From Herpetosiphonaceae bacterium (GTDB lineage: Bacteria; Chloroflexota; Chloroflexia; Chloroflexales; Kallotenuaceae): a stretch of 43,319 nucleotides of DNA. The notes below the pieces were generated by a model, which was not told where the DNA came from, did no database searches, and was given only the letters and a program-made list of their open reading frames with translations. Shown here piece by piece: positions 23,493-31,769 of this stretch (positions are counted from its first letter, which is position 1; each line of letters starts with the position of its first letter). The translations under genes were made by a program, and so were the position numbers. The stretch is from NCBI GenBank assembly GCA_036374795.1, contig DASUTC010000237.1, positions 1 to 43,319 on the forward strand, read 5' to 3'.

Positions 23493-23497
23493 CCGGC

Positions 23498-24901
23498 TTA
23501 CCCCCCAGTCAAGAGGCGATCGATCGCGTTGGCGAGCTGTTGCAGCGTGGACACATGATGCACGGCGTCCATCCTGGGCGCGTACAGCGGCATATCGCTG
23601 TCGCCGGTGCCCCACAGCCGCTCATGCTCCGGCGTCAGCCAGATCACCCGCCGCGCGTGGCGCTTGATCACGTCGATACAATCCAGGCGGGGATCGTTGT
23701 AGTTGTTGCGGCCATCGCCCAGCACGATCACCGTCGTGCGGCGATCGACCATGCTGAGATGATCGCGGCAGAACGTCGCCAGACTATGGCCCAGGTCGGT
23801 CGAGTAGTAGCCCGGCGGAATACGATGCAGCACCTCGGAGATCGCCACCTGGGGCCGCTGGCCGACGAAATCCTGCGTGATGTCGTGAATATCGTCGATG
23901 AAGGCGAACGAGTGCGTGCGCGCGACAATATCTTGCAGCTCGTACATCATCGTCAGCATAAACGTCGCGTGGGGCCGCATCGAGGTCGAGATGTCGCAGA
24001 TCACCGCCAGCTTGGGCTTCAGCCGCTTGCGCCGAAACTTTAGCTCGATCGGCACGCCGCCGTAGCGCTGAGCGCTGCGCACCGTCGCCTTGGCATCCAG
24101 CGTGCCCGCCCGGTGACGACGATTGCGCAGCGCCGCGCGGGTGCGCAACCGCGCCGCCATGCGCCGCACCTCGTCGCGCAGCATCTCGATCTCGCGGGCA
24201 CTAAGCTGATCGATCGGTCGATTCGCCAGATCGTGAATCGGATCGCGCTTCATCTGCTCGGCAAGCTGTCGCGCAAGGCCCTGCCCGACATACTGCTCGA
24301 TCTGCTGCTCCAGCGTCTCGGCGTTGCCCTCGGCCATCTCCTGCACGCGCTGGCGGCCCTCGCGGCCCATACCCTGCTGTTGCAGCGCCGCCTCAAGCTG
24401 CTGAAGCAACTGCTGCAACTGGTGCAGGCCAAGCTGCCGCTGCATATGGCCCTCGACATAGCGCCGCGCGTAGGGCGTGATGTTCGACATCCGCTGCATG
24501 CCCGCCTGCTGCGCCAGCCGCTCAAGCTCCTCGCGCGACAACTGCTGGCCGTTCATCAGGCGCTGCAGCAGCTCGCGGAGCTTCTGGCTAAGCTGCTGCA
24601 TCATCTGCTGCATTGCCTCCGAGAGCTGCTGCTGCTGCTGCTCGTCGAGGCCGCTGCCCGCGCCCTGCATCTGCTGCATCGGCGGCGTGCCCACGTTGAA
24701 AAAGAGCGGGAACAGCTCGTCAAAGGTCGGAAAATCCGCGTGCTCTTTCACCAGCGTCGTGCGCAGCGCGGACTTGAAGCCCTCGCGATCTTGCACGCCG
24801 ATCGTTTCGAGCGCCCGCATACAGTCGGCGCTCTCCGCCAGCGACACGCGCACGCCAGCGCCGCGCAGCGCCTGCACAAATTCGACAATCCGATCATCCA
24901 T
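23498..24901 (-). CDS. VWA domain protein, CoxE-like
   Basis: 467 aa. The N-terminal part (VEFVQALRGAGVRVSLAESADCMRAL) is typical of CoxE/VWA-CoxE proteins. A Gln-rich coiled region (DEQQQQQLSEAMQQMMQQL, residues about 88-160) follows. The C-terminal VWA domain has a complete metal-ion site: CDISTSM, the Thr in YYSTDLGHSL and the Asp in VLGDGRNN. Such proteins act with a MoxR-type AAA+ ATPase, here the upstream gene (25057-25983), to insert metals or mature enzyme complexes. No client such as a CO dehydrogenase is in the window. The short gap upstream holds a U-tailed hairpin, so its expression relative to the ATPase may be damped. The ribosome binding site is weak. Confidence 0.88.
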   Translation of the reverse strand: MDDRIVEFVQALRGAGVRVSLAESADCMRALETIGVQDREGFKSALRTTLVKEHADFPTFDELFPLFFNVGTPPMQQMQGAGSGLDEQQQQQLSEAMQQMMQQLSQKLRELLQRLMNGQQLSREELERLAQQAGMQRMSNITPYARRYVEGHMQRQLGLHQLQQLLQQLEAALQQQGMGREGRQRVQEMAEGNAETLEQQIEQYVGQGLARQLAEQMKRDPIHDLANRPIDQLSAREIEMLRDEVRRMAARLRTRAALRNRRHRAGTLDAKATVRSAQRYGGVPIELKFRRKRLKPKLAVICDISTSMRPHATFMLTMMYELQDIVARTHSFAFIDDIHDITQDFVGQRPQVAISEVLHRIPPGYYSTDLGHSLATFCRDHLSMVDRRTTVIVLGDGRNNYNDPRLDCIDVIKRHARRVIWLTPEHERLWGTGDSDMPLYAPRMDAVHHVSTLQQLANAIDRLLTGG

Positions 24902-24912
24902 AGGCGTTTACC

Positions 24913-24964
24913 AAAAAAGAACGATCGATGCCGGGTATCGTCGCAGGCTATTACGCATCGATCG
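24913..24964 (-). terminator. U-tailed hairpin between the MoxR and CoxE-like genes
   Basis: A perfect 10-bp stem (24922-24931 with 24955-24964) has a 23-nt loop. On the minus strand it is followed by TTCTTTTTTGG. It ends about 12 nt before the CoxE-like start codon, so it is an intercistronic terminator or attenuator. Confidence 0.7.
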
Positions 24965-25056
24965 CTCGCGCAAACGTAGCATCGCTACCAAAACGTCAGC
25001 CACCCTGGTTCCGAGTGTCACATTTCGTGTTCGTCGAATATTGAACTGTCGGCATG

Positions 25057-25983
25057 CTAGCGTCCGAGCCGCCCCGCATCGCGACCGGGCTGCATCGCCC
25101 GCCGCGCGCGCTGGACATCGCTCTCGTGCTTGAGCAGCACCGTCAGCGTATTGTCGAGCGTCTCGCGATCAAGCGACCGGGCGTTGAGCATCACCAGCGC
25201 GCGCGCCCAGTCCAGCGTCTCGGAGACACTCGGCGATTTCTTCAGATCCAGGCCGCGCAGCTTCTGCACCAGCTCAACCGCCTGCTGGGCGATCTTGGGC
25301 GCGAGATCGGGAACTTTGAGCCGCACGATCCGTAGCTCGGCCTCCTCGTCGGGATAGTCCACGAAGAGATACAGGCAGCGGCGCTTGAGCGCCTCCGACA
25401 GCTCGCGGGTATTGTTGGAGGTCAGAAACACGGCGGGATGATGCCTGGCGCGAATCGTGCCCAGCTCCGGCACCGATACCTGAAAATCGCTGAGCACCTC
25501 AAGCAAGAACGCCTCGAACTCGCTGTCAGCGCGATCGATCTCGTCGATCAGCAGCACCACCGGCTCAGGCGACAGGATCGCCCGCAGCAGGGGGCGCTGC
25601 AACAAAAAGCGCATCGAGAAAAAGACATCCTCCTCGGCAGCCAGCCGGTCGGCGGCCTCGGTCAGCGACGAGGCATTTGCCAGCGTTTCGCGGAGCTGAT
25701 CGCGCAGCAGTTGCGTGTAGAGCATCTGCTTGGCGTACTCCCACTCGTACAGCGCCTTCGTCTCGTCCAGGCCCTCGTAGCACTGAAGGCGGATCAGCTC
25801 GCGCCCGGTAGCGGCGGCCCAGGCTTTCGCCAGCTCTGTCTTGCCGACACCGGCGGGGCCTTCGGCCAGCAGCGGCTTGCCGAGCTTCTCGGCTAGAAAC
25901 ACAACCGTCGAGATGTCATCGGTGGCGATGTACTGCTGAGACGTTAACGCGCTGCGAACGTCGGTCATCGTCGTAAACGTCAT
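25057..25983 (-). CDS. MoxR-type AAA+ ATPase
   Basis: 308 aa from ATG 25983, with AAGGAG 5 nt upstream; the longer frame to 26067 is not supported. Walker A is GPAGVGKTEL (about residues 39-46). The MoxR/CoxD-specific stretch LQCYEGLDETKALYEWEYAKQML follows. Walker B is VVLLIDEIDRAD. Sensor 1 is FLTSNNTRELSEALKRRCLYLF. The C-terminal lid ends GLDLKKSPSVSETLDWARALVML. MoxR ATPases act as chaperones with VWA partners, and the CoxE-like gene follows on the same strand. The promoter at 26070-26097 is well placed. Confidence 0.93.
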   Translation of the reverse strand: MTFTTMTDVRSALTSQQYIATDDISTVVFLAEKLGKPLLAEGPAGVGKTELAKAWAAATGRELIRLQCYEGLDETKALYEWEYAKQMLYTQLLRDQLRETLANASSLTEAADRLAAEEDVFFSMRFLLQRPLLRAILSPEPVVLLIDEIDRADSEFEAFLLEVLSDFQVSVPELGTIRARHHPAVFLTSNNTRELSEALKRRCLYLFVDYPDEEAELRIVRLKVPDLAPKIAQQAVELVQKLRGLDLKKSPSVSETLDWARALVMLNARSLDRETLDNTLTVLLKHESDVQRARRAMQPGRDAGRLGR

Positions 25984-26069
25984 GGCGGCTCCTTCTACCA
26001 ACGGGAGGAACGGGAGGCGGGGTGTGAGCATCGCTGTCACATCGGCGCGACAGGGACCGCTCTGCAATC

Positions 26070-26097
26070 ATTGTACCAGCCTTCGCAACTTTGCAAA
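26070..26097 (-). promoter_or_regulatory. Promoter of the MoxR-CoxE unit
   Basis: The minus strand reads TTTGCA, 16 nt, then TACAAT with the TGG extension (26070-26078). RNA would start about 80 nt before the ATG at 25983. Confidence 0.65.
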
Positions 26098-26199
26098 GAG
26101 GTACCCTCACAAGGACGAGCCAGGAGCATGGAAAGGTGCTGCGCGGATCGCACGTCTTTAACGCAAAGCCCTGTTCTTGCAACAAGGAGTATGTGGAGT

Positions 26200-27003
26200 A
26201 TGCTGATGCCTCATCTGCATCTTCGTCCACTCGGCCTCAAGCCGAAACGTCCGCTCCTGTCGGCGCTCGTGCTTGGCCTCGCGCTCTCGGTCACGGCCAT
26301 GGGCCAGCCCGTCGGCGCGGCGACCACCGACCCGGATCTTGGTGACGCGCCCGCCAGCACCAACAACTTTGGCGTCGTGATGCAATATTATCCGGGCAGC
26401 CCCCCGGCGAACTTCCCGACGGTCTTCTTCGCGGGCGCGCAGCCGACCGGACCCAAGCACTTCAACAGCCCAACGGTCATGTACCTGGGCAACGGCAACG
26501 TCGGCGGCACGATCACTGCCGAGGGCCAGGCCGATGTCGGCGGCGATGCCGATGGCATAAACAACATCAGCCCGCCCGCCAACACCGCGAACCAGGACAG
26601 GGGCGATGATGGGCCGGACTGGACGCCGATGGGCGGTATCACCTTCTGCCAGCAGAAGCAGTTCCGCTACTGGGTAACAGTCCTGCCGGGAGCGCCCACA
26701 ACCGCCTATGTCAACTCGTGGGTTGACTTCAACAATAGCGGGCGCTGGGGCGATGTCTTTGCCTGCGGTGGGCTGAACGTGGACGAGTGGATCGTCAAGA
26801 ACCAGGCGATCACCTTGCCGGGACCGGGCGTGTACCTCTTCTCCACACCGCTGTTCAACGCCTCGCCCAATCCGATCACCCAGCGCAGATGGGCGCGCAT
26901 CACCCTGAGCGAGACGCCCGCTACCTGGAACGCAGCGCGCGTCGGCAGCGGCCCGATGAATGGCTGGAAGTCCGGCGAGACGGAGGATTATGTTCTGCCG
27001 TAG
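26200..27003 (+). CDS. Secreted GEVED-domain protein 1
   Basis: 267 aa from ATG 26200, 10 nt after AAGGAG (ATG 26191 and 26206 are alternatives). A basic start (LGLKPKRP) and a hydrophobic core ending GQPVGAATT form a signal peptide. The mature part opens with DLGDAPASTNNFGV and ends with the GEVED signature: WVDFNNSGRWGD, DEWIVKNQAITLPGPG, RRWARITLSE and GETEDYVLP at the very C-terminus. Asp/Asn clusters (GGDADGINNISPPANTANQ) suggest calcium binding. GEVED domains are found in surface and adhesion proteins; function unknown. There is no sorting signal or membrane anchor. A paralogue follows 79 nt downstream. Confidence 0.82.
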   Translation: MLMPHLHLRPLGLKPKRPLLSALVLGLALSVTAMGQPVGAATTDPDLGDAPASTNNFGVVMQYYPGSPPANFPTVFFAGAQPTGPKHFNSPTVMYLGNGNVGGTITAEGQADVGGDADGINNISPPANTANQDRGDDGPDWTPMGGITFCQQKQFRYWVTVLPGAPTTAYVNSWVDFNNSGRWGDVFACGGLNVDEWIVKNQAITLPGPGVYLFSTPLFNASPNPITQRRWARITLSETPATWNAARVGSGPMNGWKSGETEDYVLP

Positions 27004-27082
27004 CTAGCCGCCACACGTACGCGCGACGCCTCCCCCACGTCGCGCCGCCCACGATCACCTCTTTAGCCCGAAGGAAGCGCCT

Positions 27083-27841
27083 ATGTTCAGCCTACCGAGT
27101 CGTCGGTTCACAACGCTTTTCCGCCCGCTCTCGCTCGTGCTTGCTCTGGGCCTTGCCGTTGGTGTCGCCGGTAGTCAACCGGCCTACGCCACACCCGGCG
27201 GCGACCTGGGCGACGCGCCCGCCAGCACCAACAACTTTGGCGTCGGCATGACCGCATGGCTTGCCGGGCCGCCCGCCAACTACCCGACCGTCTTCTTCGG
27301 CGGCGTGCAGCCGACCGGACCGTTCCATCAAAACCTGTCGCTGCTCTTCCACCTCGGCCCGGCGATCTCATGTGAGAATCAGGCCGATATAGGCGGCGAT
27401 TGTGACGGCGCGAACAACATCAATCCGCCCGCCAACACCGCCAACAACGACAAGTTCGACGACGGAATCAACTGGCCGCTCTTCGGCACCTGCCAGAGCA
27501 TGCCGGTGAACTACGTCGTCAACGTGCTGCCGGGAGCTCCTACCAACGTCTTCGTCAACGTTTGGGCCGACTGGAACAGCAACGGCAGGTGGGGCGACAC
27601 GCCAGGCTGCAACGGGATGGTCGCCGATGAGTGGGCCGTCAAGAATCAGATGATTGCGCTGCCCGGTCCCGGCACGTTCGTCTTCACCACGCCCAACATC
27701 CTGCCGATCCGCAGCGGACGACCGCAGTGGGCGCGCATCACGATCAGCGAGACACCCGCCACCTGGCCTGCCGCGCGCGTTGGCAGCGGCCCGGCTGGGA
27801 GCTGGAAGTACGGCGAGACAGAGGATTATATTCTGCCGTAG
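27083..27841 (+). CDS. Secreted GEVED-domain protein 2
   Basis: 252 aa. AAGGA stands 7 nt before the ATG. The signal peptide runs to QPAYATPGG. The mature protein matches its upstream neighbour over its whole length (DLGDAPASTNNFGV, PPANYPTVFFGGVQPTGP, NINPPANTANND, WADWNSNGRWGD, DEWAVKNQMIALPGPG, GETEDYILP). The pair arose by tandem duplication. The middle parts differ most (SLLFHLGPAISC against TVMYLGNGNVGG), and this copy has extra cysteines (AISC, GDCDG, GTCQS). A strong palindromic hairpin follows the stop. Role unknown, probably extracellular binding or structural. Confidence 0.82.
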   Translation: MFSLPSRRFTTLFRPLSLVLALGLAVGVAGSQPAYATPGGDLGDAPASTNNFGVGMTAWLAGPPANYPTVFFGGVQPTGPFHQNLSLLFHLGPAISCENQADIGGDCDGANNINPPANTANNDKFDDGINWPLFGTCQSMPVNYVVNVLPGAPTNVFVNVWADWNSNGRWGDTPGCNGMVADEWAVKNQMIALPGPGTFVFTTPNILPIRSGRPQWARITISETPATWPAARVGSGPAGSWKYGETEDYILP

Positions 27842-27858
27842 CGACCCGTAAACGCAAC

Positions 27859-27882
27859 CGGGCGACTCGATCGAGTCGCCCG
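27859..27882. terminator. Perfect 24-nt palindrome after the GEVED genes
   Basis: CGGGCGACTCGA is followed directly by its complement, so the stem is 10 bp or more with a 4-nt GATC loop. It lies between convergent genes (GEVED 2 and the GT20 gene). There is no T-run. Confidence 0.7.
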
Positions 27883-27903
27883 TGCATTATTGCCTCTCGA
27901 AGC

Positions 27904-29550
27904 CTACAGATCGGCAGCGCCAGCCGTGTGTACGGAACCCACCTCGGATAGATCTTGCGCCCCGTTCCTGTCGACGGCGATCTCCGGCGGCTGCTCCTGG
28001 GCGGTGCTGCCCACCTCGTCCGCGCCGAGCAGCCGCTGAAAATCCTCGAACTGATGGTACAGCCACATCGCAATATCTTCTTCGGCCACCAGCCGCCTGA
28101 GCTCGCCCGATCGGCGGTAGCGCTCGGCCAGCGGCATCACCAGCGCCGCGTGGAGCGCCTCTGCCGTCCCGACAATATCGCTGGGCGAAACCATCAGCGC
28201 CGCAGAGCCGAGCTGCTCGGCAGCGCCCGCGCCCTCCGACAGGATCAGCACGCCGCCGGTAGGATTGACCGTGACGCCCTCCTTGGCGACAAGGTTCATG
28301 CCGTCGATGATCGGATTGACCAGCAGCACATCGTAGAGCTGCATCGCCGCAACGCCGCGCTCGTAGTCGTCGCCGACGAACAGCTCGATCGGACTCCACT
28401 CGCCGGTGCCGTAGCGCGTGTTGATCCAGCCCATCGCAATCATGATCTCTTCCAGATAGCGGCCATACTCCTCGACGCCCAGCCGCGACGGCACCAGAAA
28501 CGCCAGAAAGCGCACCCGCCCGCGATGCTCAGGATACTTCTCCAGCATCAGCTCGAATGCCTGAAAGCCGCGCACAATATTTTTGCTTGGCTCGACCCGA
28601 TCGATGCGCACGATCGTTTGATCGCCGAGCCGCCCACGCAGCCGGTAGCGATGATCGCGGACCACGGGCGAAGTCTCGGCCAGATGTTGCAGCGCGGGCA
28701 CGTCGATCGAGATCGGATACACGCCCGCGTAGACGGTATGCCCATTCAGCTCGACCGTCTGCTCGTTATAGCCGATCCTGGCATCGGGCAGATAGGCCAA
28801 GCAGGTATTCAAAAAATTGCGCCGGTAGCGGTTGGTCTGGAAGCCGATCACGTCGAGCGCGCAGCACGACCGCAGGATCGCTTCGCGCATCTGCTGCGGC
28901 AGTAGCGCCCAGTAATCCGGCCCCGGCCAGGGAATATGCACGAACAGGCTCAGCAGCGTGCGCGAGTCGATGCGCTCGCGGAGTATGCCGCCCACCAGAT
29001 ACAGGTGATAATCATGCAGCAAGACCAGCGCCTGACGGTCGGCGCGCTCGATCTCCTGCATGATCGTCTCGGCAAACTCCGCGTTCACCCGCTCATAGGC
29101 GCGCCAGGCATCCCACATACTCTGCGTGATATTCGGCGTGCGCGGCGCGTCCCACATGTAGTGCTGCAAAAACCACAGCAGCGGATTGGCGATCTCGTTG
29201 TAGTACTGGCGGTAATCGTCGGGATCGGGCGTGACAAAGCGCAGATCGAAGCGCGCGTCGTCGGTCTGCCAGTGGATCAGCTCGCCGCTGGCCTGCGCCG
29301 CCTGCTCGCGGTCGGCATCGGTCATCGCCGCAGCGATCCAGATCGGCGCGGTCAGCCGGCTGACCGCCGAGATCGCCGTCACCAGGCCGCCTGAGCCGCG
29401 CGATCCTTCGATCTGCCCCTGCTCGTTATGGCGAAACTCAACCGGCCCGCGATTCGAGGCCAGGATCAACGCGCGCTGTGCCAGCAGCCGCTCGCTGAGT
29501 AGATTAAGATGGCCCTGGTGCTCCAGAGATAGTTGTTCAACATCAGCCAT
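27904..29550 (-). CDS. otsA: Trehalose-6-phosphate synthase-like glycosyltransferase (GT20)
   Basis: 548 aa from ATG 29550. GT20 motifs are in order: SNRGPVEF and GSGGLVTA at the N-terminus, WFLQHYMWD, LLHDYHLYLVG (the active-site His region), VHIPWPGPDYWALLP, IGFQTNRYRRNF, and the donor-binding DGMNLVAKEG. OtsA joins UDP-glucose and glucose 6-phosphate to trehalose 6-phosphate. The E. coli RLDYSK motif is RIDRVEPSKN here, with three extra residues between Arg and Lys, as I recall from a bacterial subfamily that also contains related synthases. The acceptor is therefore less sure. The matching phosphatase (OtsB) is not in the window. The C-terminal 50 residues (STAQEQPPEIAVDRNG) are non-conserved. 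AGGAG lies 13 nt upstream, rather far. Confidence 0.85.
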   Translation of the reverse strand: MADVEQLSLEHQGHLNLLSERLLAQRALILASNRGPVEFRHNEQGQIEGSRGSGGLVTAISAVSRLTAPIWIAAAMTDADREQAAQASGELIHWQTDDARFDLRFVTPDPDDYRQYYNEIANPLLWFLQHYMWDAPRTPNITQSMWDAWRAYERVNAEFAETIMQEIERADRQALVLLHDYHLYLVGGILRERIDSRTLLSLFVHIPWPGPDYWALLPQQMREAILRSCCALDVIGFQTNRYRRNFLNTCLAYLPDARIGYNEQTVELNGHTVYAGVYPISIDVPALQHLAETSPVVRDHRYRLRGRLGDQTIVRIDRVEPSKNIVRGFQAFELMLEKYPEHRGRVRFLAFLVPSRLGVEEYGRYLEEIMIAMGWINTRYGTGEWSPIELFVGDDYERGVAAMQLYDVLLVNPIIDGMNLVAKEGVTVNPTGGVLILSEGAGAAEQLGSAALMVSPSDIVGTAEALHAALVMPLAERYRRSGELRRLVAEEDIAMWLYHQFEDFQRLLGADEVGSTAQEQPPEIAVDRNGAQDLSEVGSVHTAGAADL

Positions 29551-29690
29551 ACGACGTAGTATGCTCCTACACGGGCGAAGCAGCCACCCAGGCCGCACAC
29601 CGCTTCATCCAGCATGCTTGAGAAGATCAGGGCACGACGATCGCAGCAGGATCAAGACCAAGGATTGGCACCAGCACGCGCTCAAGGCGC

Positions 29691-29711
29691 ACGTTCAACG
29701 TTTCACGTTCA
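29691..29711. repeat. Three heptamers ACGTTCA/ACGTTTC
   Basis: ACGTTCA, ACGTTTC and ACGTTCA stand in tandem, a variant of the GTTCCAA array at 20546. The surrounding gap (29551-29869) has no gene; besides these repeats it holds a CCCTC...GAGGG imperfect inverted repeat at about 29732-29785. Confidence 0.6.
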
Positions 29712-29805
29712 AAGTATGGAGTTTGGAGGCCCTCACCCCGCTTCGCTGCGCTCAGCACTCCGCTCCCATTGTCATAGGAGAGGGCGAATCGGTGCCCAAT
29801 TCCGC

Positions 29806-29860
29806 GTTCTTTGTTCCCCTGTTCTTTTGACCCCTTGTTCCTTCGGTTTGTTCTTTGTTC
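29806..29860. repeat. GTTCTTTGTTC-type repeat cluster
   Basis: Several GTTC-based units lie in one orientation (GTTCTTTGTTCCCC, GTTCTTTTGACCCC, TTGTTCCTTC, TTGTTCTTTGTTC). The cluster ends 10 nt before the stop of the membrane protein gene. Confidence 0.65.
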
Positions 29861-29869
29861 TATCGGCCT

Positions 29870-30436
29870 TTAGCGTCGATCGCGGTGCATCACCCGATCG
29901 AGCACATACACATCGCCGCCCTGCGTCTCGACCGGCAGCTCGATCATATGCTGCGGCTGTGAAGCCAGCGTGGTCACGTCGGACTTGTTACGGCCCGACA
30001 CGGTGTAGGTTGTCTGCGAGCAATCGTCGATAAACTCCTCGTTGCGCCAGTTGAGCTTACAGCCGGTCTTGGGATCGAGCGCCAGAAAGGCGCGGTACGA
30101 GTCGTCGCGCTGCCGGATCACGAAAATAATATCCTGGCTCCACTGCGGGCTGTTCGGCATCAGCTTGCTCAGCTCAAGCCGCTTCACCGGCACCTGCGCG
30201 ACCTCGCCGACCACGAACTCGGTTTCTTCGCCGAGCAGCCGCTTTCCCTGGGCGGGCGCGAGGATCGAGAACAGGATCAGGCCACAGATGACCGCCGAAA
30301 TCAGCATGCTGGCGGCGAACAGGAGATACAGGAGACGGCGGGTGCGTTCTTCCCGCAGATCGGCTTCGGTTTGATACATAGCGTCAATCAAGATGGCACG
30401 CGACAGGTTGCCGAGAGCCGACAGCGTCGTCGTCAA
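29870..30436 (-). CDS. Single-pass membrane protein with a ligand-less Rieske-like motif
   Basis: 188 aa. The N-terminal part is cytosolic. One transmembrane helix spans residues about 35-59 (LLYLLFAASMLISAVICGLILF). The outer part contains DPKTGCKLNWRNEEFIDDCSQTTYTVSG, which follows the Rieske pattern CTHLGC...W....F.CPCH....G. The four cluster ligands are replaced: Cys to Asp121, His to Lys123, Cys to Asp137, His to Ser140. The two disulfide Cys (126 and 139) remain. I infer a Rieske-like fold without an iron-sulfur cluster. Family identity is not proven. The TTG at 30436 overlaps the methyltransferase stop in TTGA, while ATG 30379 is an alternative start close to the membrane helix. Confidence 0.6.
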   Translation of the reverse strand: MTTTLSALGNLSRAILIDAMYQTEADLREERTRRLLYLLFAASMLISAVICGLILFSILAPAQGKRLLGEETEFVVGEVAQVPVKRLELSKLMPNSPQWSQDIIFVIRQRDDSYRAFLALDPKTGCKLNWRNEEFIDDCSQTTYTVSGRNKSDVTTLASQPQHMIELPVETQGGDVYVLDRVMHRDRR

Positions 30437-31212
30437 GTCCCGCGTGCAGTAACAATCAACTGAGGGCTATCGCTGGTATACGGCTCAAGATCATAATCGC
30501 CATAGACCGCTTCGACGTTAAGGCCTACGCACGCCAGCAGATGTTGGACCTCAAAGCGATACAACCAGCGCATCACAAACGGCATCACCGAGCGCACAAC
30601 CCGCCCATCGGCCTGAAGCTCGTCGTAGATGAACGCGACCGTCTGCCGCTGCTCGGCCCAGTCGGTGCGACGCACGACATATTTTTGCACGGCCAGCCCC
30701 TCGGCGCTGGTGAAGGTATGCTCATAGACCAGCGCGCCCTGATCGGCCATGATGTCGCGCGGATCGGGGTTGAAGAGATCGAGGACCAGCATGCCGCCGG
30801 GCTGGAGATGGCGTTTGATCGAGCGCAGCGCCGCGAACTGATCGTCGACTGTCTCAAGATGCATAAACGAGTTGAGCGGCACCAGGATCAGGCCGAAGCG
30901 CTCGGCCAGCTCGAAGCTGCGTATATCGCCCTGCACCACCCGCAGCCGCTCGCCAAGTCGTCGCCGCGTCAGCTTGCGCTCGACCGCCGCAACCATTGCG
31001 GGCGCGATGTCGAGGCCGACGCTTTGAAAACCGGCCTGCGCCAGCGGAACGATCACCCGCCCGGTGCCGCACATCGCGTCGAGGATCGGGCCGTCGCTGC
31101 GCCGCGCCAGCTCACGGTAGAACGGCAGATCATCCGCGAAGCTGCCCATGTCGGCATCGTAATAGCGCGCAAAACGATCGAAATCTGGCATCTGGTCTAA
31201 CATCTCCGGCAT
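30433..31212 (-). CDS. Class I SAM-dependent methyltransferase
   Basis: 259 aa. The SAM-binding motif I is ILDAMCGTGRVIVPLAQAG (residues about 43-61), motif II is VGLDIAPAMV, and motif III is VQGDIRSF. FGLILVPLNSFMHLETVDDQFAALRSIKRHLQPGGMLVLDLFNP is the typical post-motif region of Methyltransf_25-like enzymes. The N-terminal DFDRFARYYDADMG fits small-molecule methyltransferases. Substrate unknown. Starts at 31212, 31203 and 31191 are all possible. The stop overlaps the start of the membrane protein gene, which suggests translational coupling. Confidence 0.88.
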   Translation of the reverse strand: MPEMLDQMPDFDRFARYYDADMGSFADDLPFYRELARRSDGPILDAMCGTGRVIVPLAQAGFQSVGLDIAPAMVAAVERKLTRRRLGERLRVVQGDIRSFELAERFGLILVPLNSFMHLETVDDQFAALRSIKRHLQPGGMLVLDLFNPDPRDIMADQGALVYEHTFTSAEGLAVQKYVVRRTDWAEQRQTVAFIYDELQADGRVVRSVMPFVMRWLYRFEVQHLLACVGLNVEAVYGDYDLEPYTSDSPQLIVTARGT

Positions 31213-31282
31213 AGCCTGTAGCGGCGGCGCTCGTCCATGCGTCTGAGCCCTGCGGCGCGCAGCTCAATCTTTCAGTCTGCTC

Positions 31283-31313
31283 CAAAAAGGGTCTTATTTG
31301 GGGGACAACCCCC
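31283..31313 (-). terminator. GGGGG-CCCCC hairpin after the membrane protein gene
   Basis: Stem 31300-31304 with 31309-31313 has an ACAA loop. On the minus strand it is followed by AAATAAGACCCTTTTT. A second C5 run at 31316-31320 offers an alternative pairing. Confidence 0.4.
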
Positions 31314-31337
31314 GACCCCCGGCTTCGCACGCAAGGG

Positions 31338-31769
31338 CTAGCTCAGCCACATCAGCAGCAGGCCGATGCCGCCAAAGATCCAGAATAACATGATTCCGGC
31401 CAGCACCACCTTGCCGGTGATGATCGGCTCGAAGCGCGGCGCGGACGGCATGAACGGCTCGCTCGGCACTTGAAGCTGCCGGTAGCTCTTCGCGAGAGTC
31501 GACGGCGGCGTGTAGGATGGCGGCAGGCTGGCAGCGCTGCCCTGCCGCGAGCGATTCACCCGCTGCACGATGAGCGCCAGCACCACCAGCGCGACCACGC
31601 CGCCGACAATAATCAAGAGCTGCTGATCGGAGATCCGCCCGTTGACGACGCTGCGGATCATGTTGTAGAGCGGACGCCAAAAGAAGACCAGCAGAAAGAT
31701 CAACCATCCGCAGCCGGAGCCTTTGGATTCTTTGGCAGGCTTGGGATCATTCCCGGCGACAATCGGCAT
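31338..31769 (-). CDS. Small membrane protein with three transmembrane segments
   Basis: 143 aa from ATG 31769, preceded by GGAAGG. Hydrophobic segments lie at about residues 22-40 (GWLIFLLVFFWRPLYNMI), 52-72 (LLIIVGGVVALVVLALIVQRV) and 119-142 (VVLAGIMLFWIFGGIGLLLMWL). A polar loop with SLPPSYTPPSTLAKSYRQL separates the second and third. No family recognised. It stands alone, about 125 nt before the methyltransferase on the same strand, and is driven by the extended -10 promoter at 31883-31891. Confidence 0.7.
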   Translation of the reverse strand: MPIVAGNDPKPAKESKGSGCGWLIFLLVFFWRPLYNMIRSVVNGRISDQQLLIIVGGVVALVVLALIVQRVNRSRQGSAASLPPSYTPPSTLAKSYRQLQVPSEPFMPSAPRFEPIITGKVVLAGIMLFWIFGGIGLLLMWLS

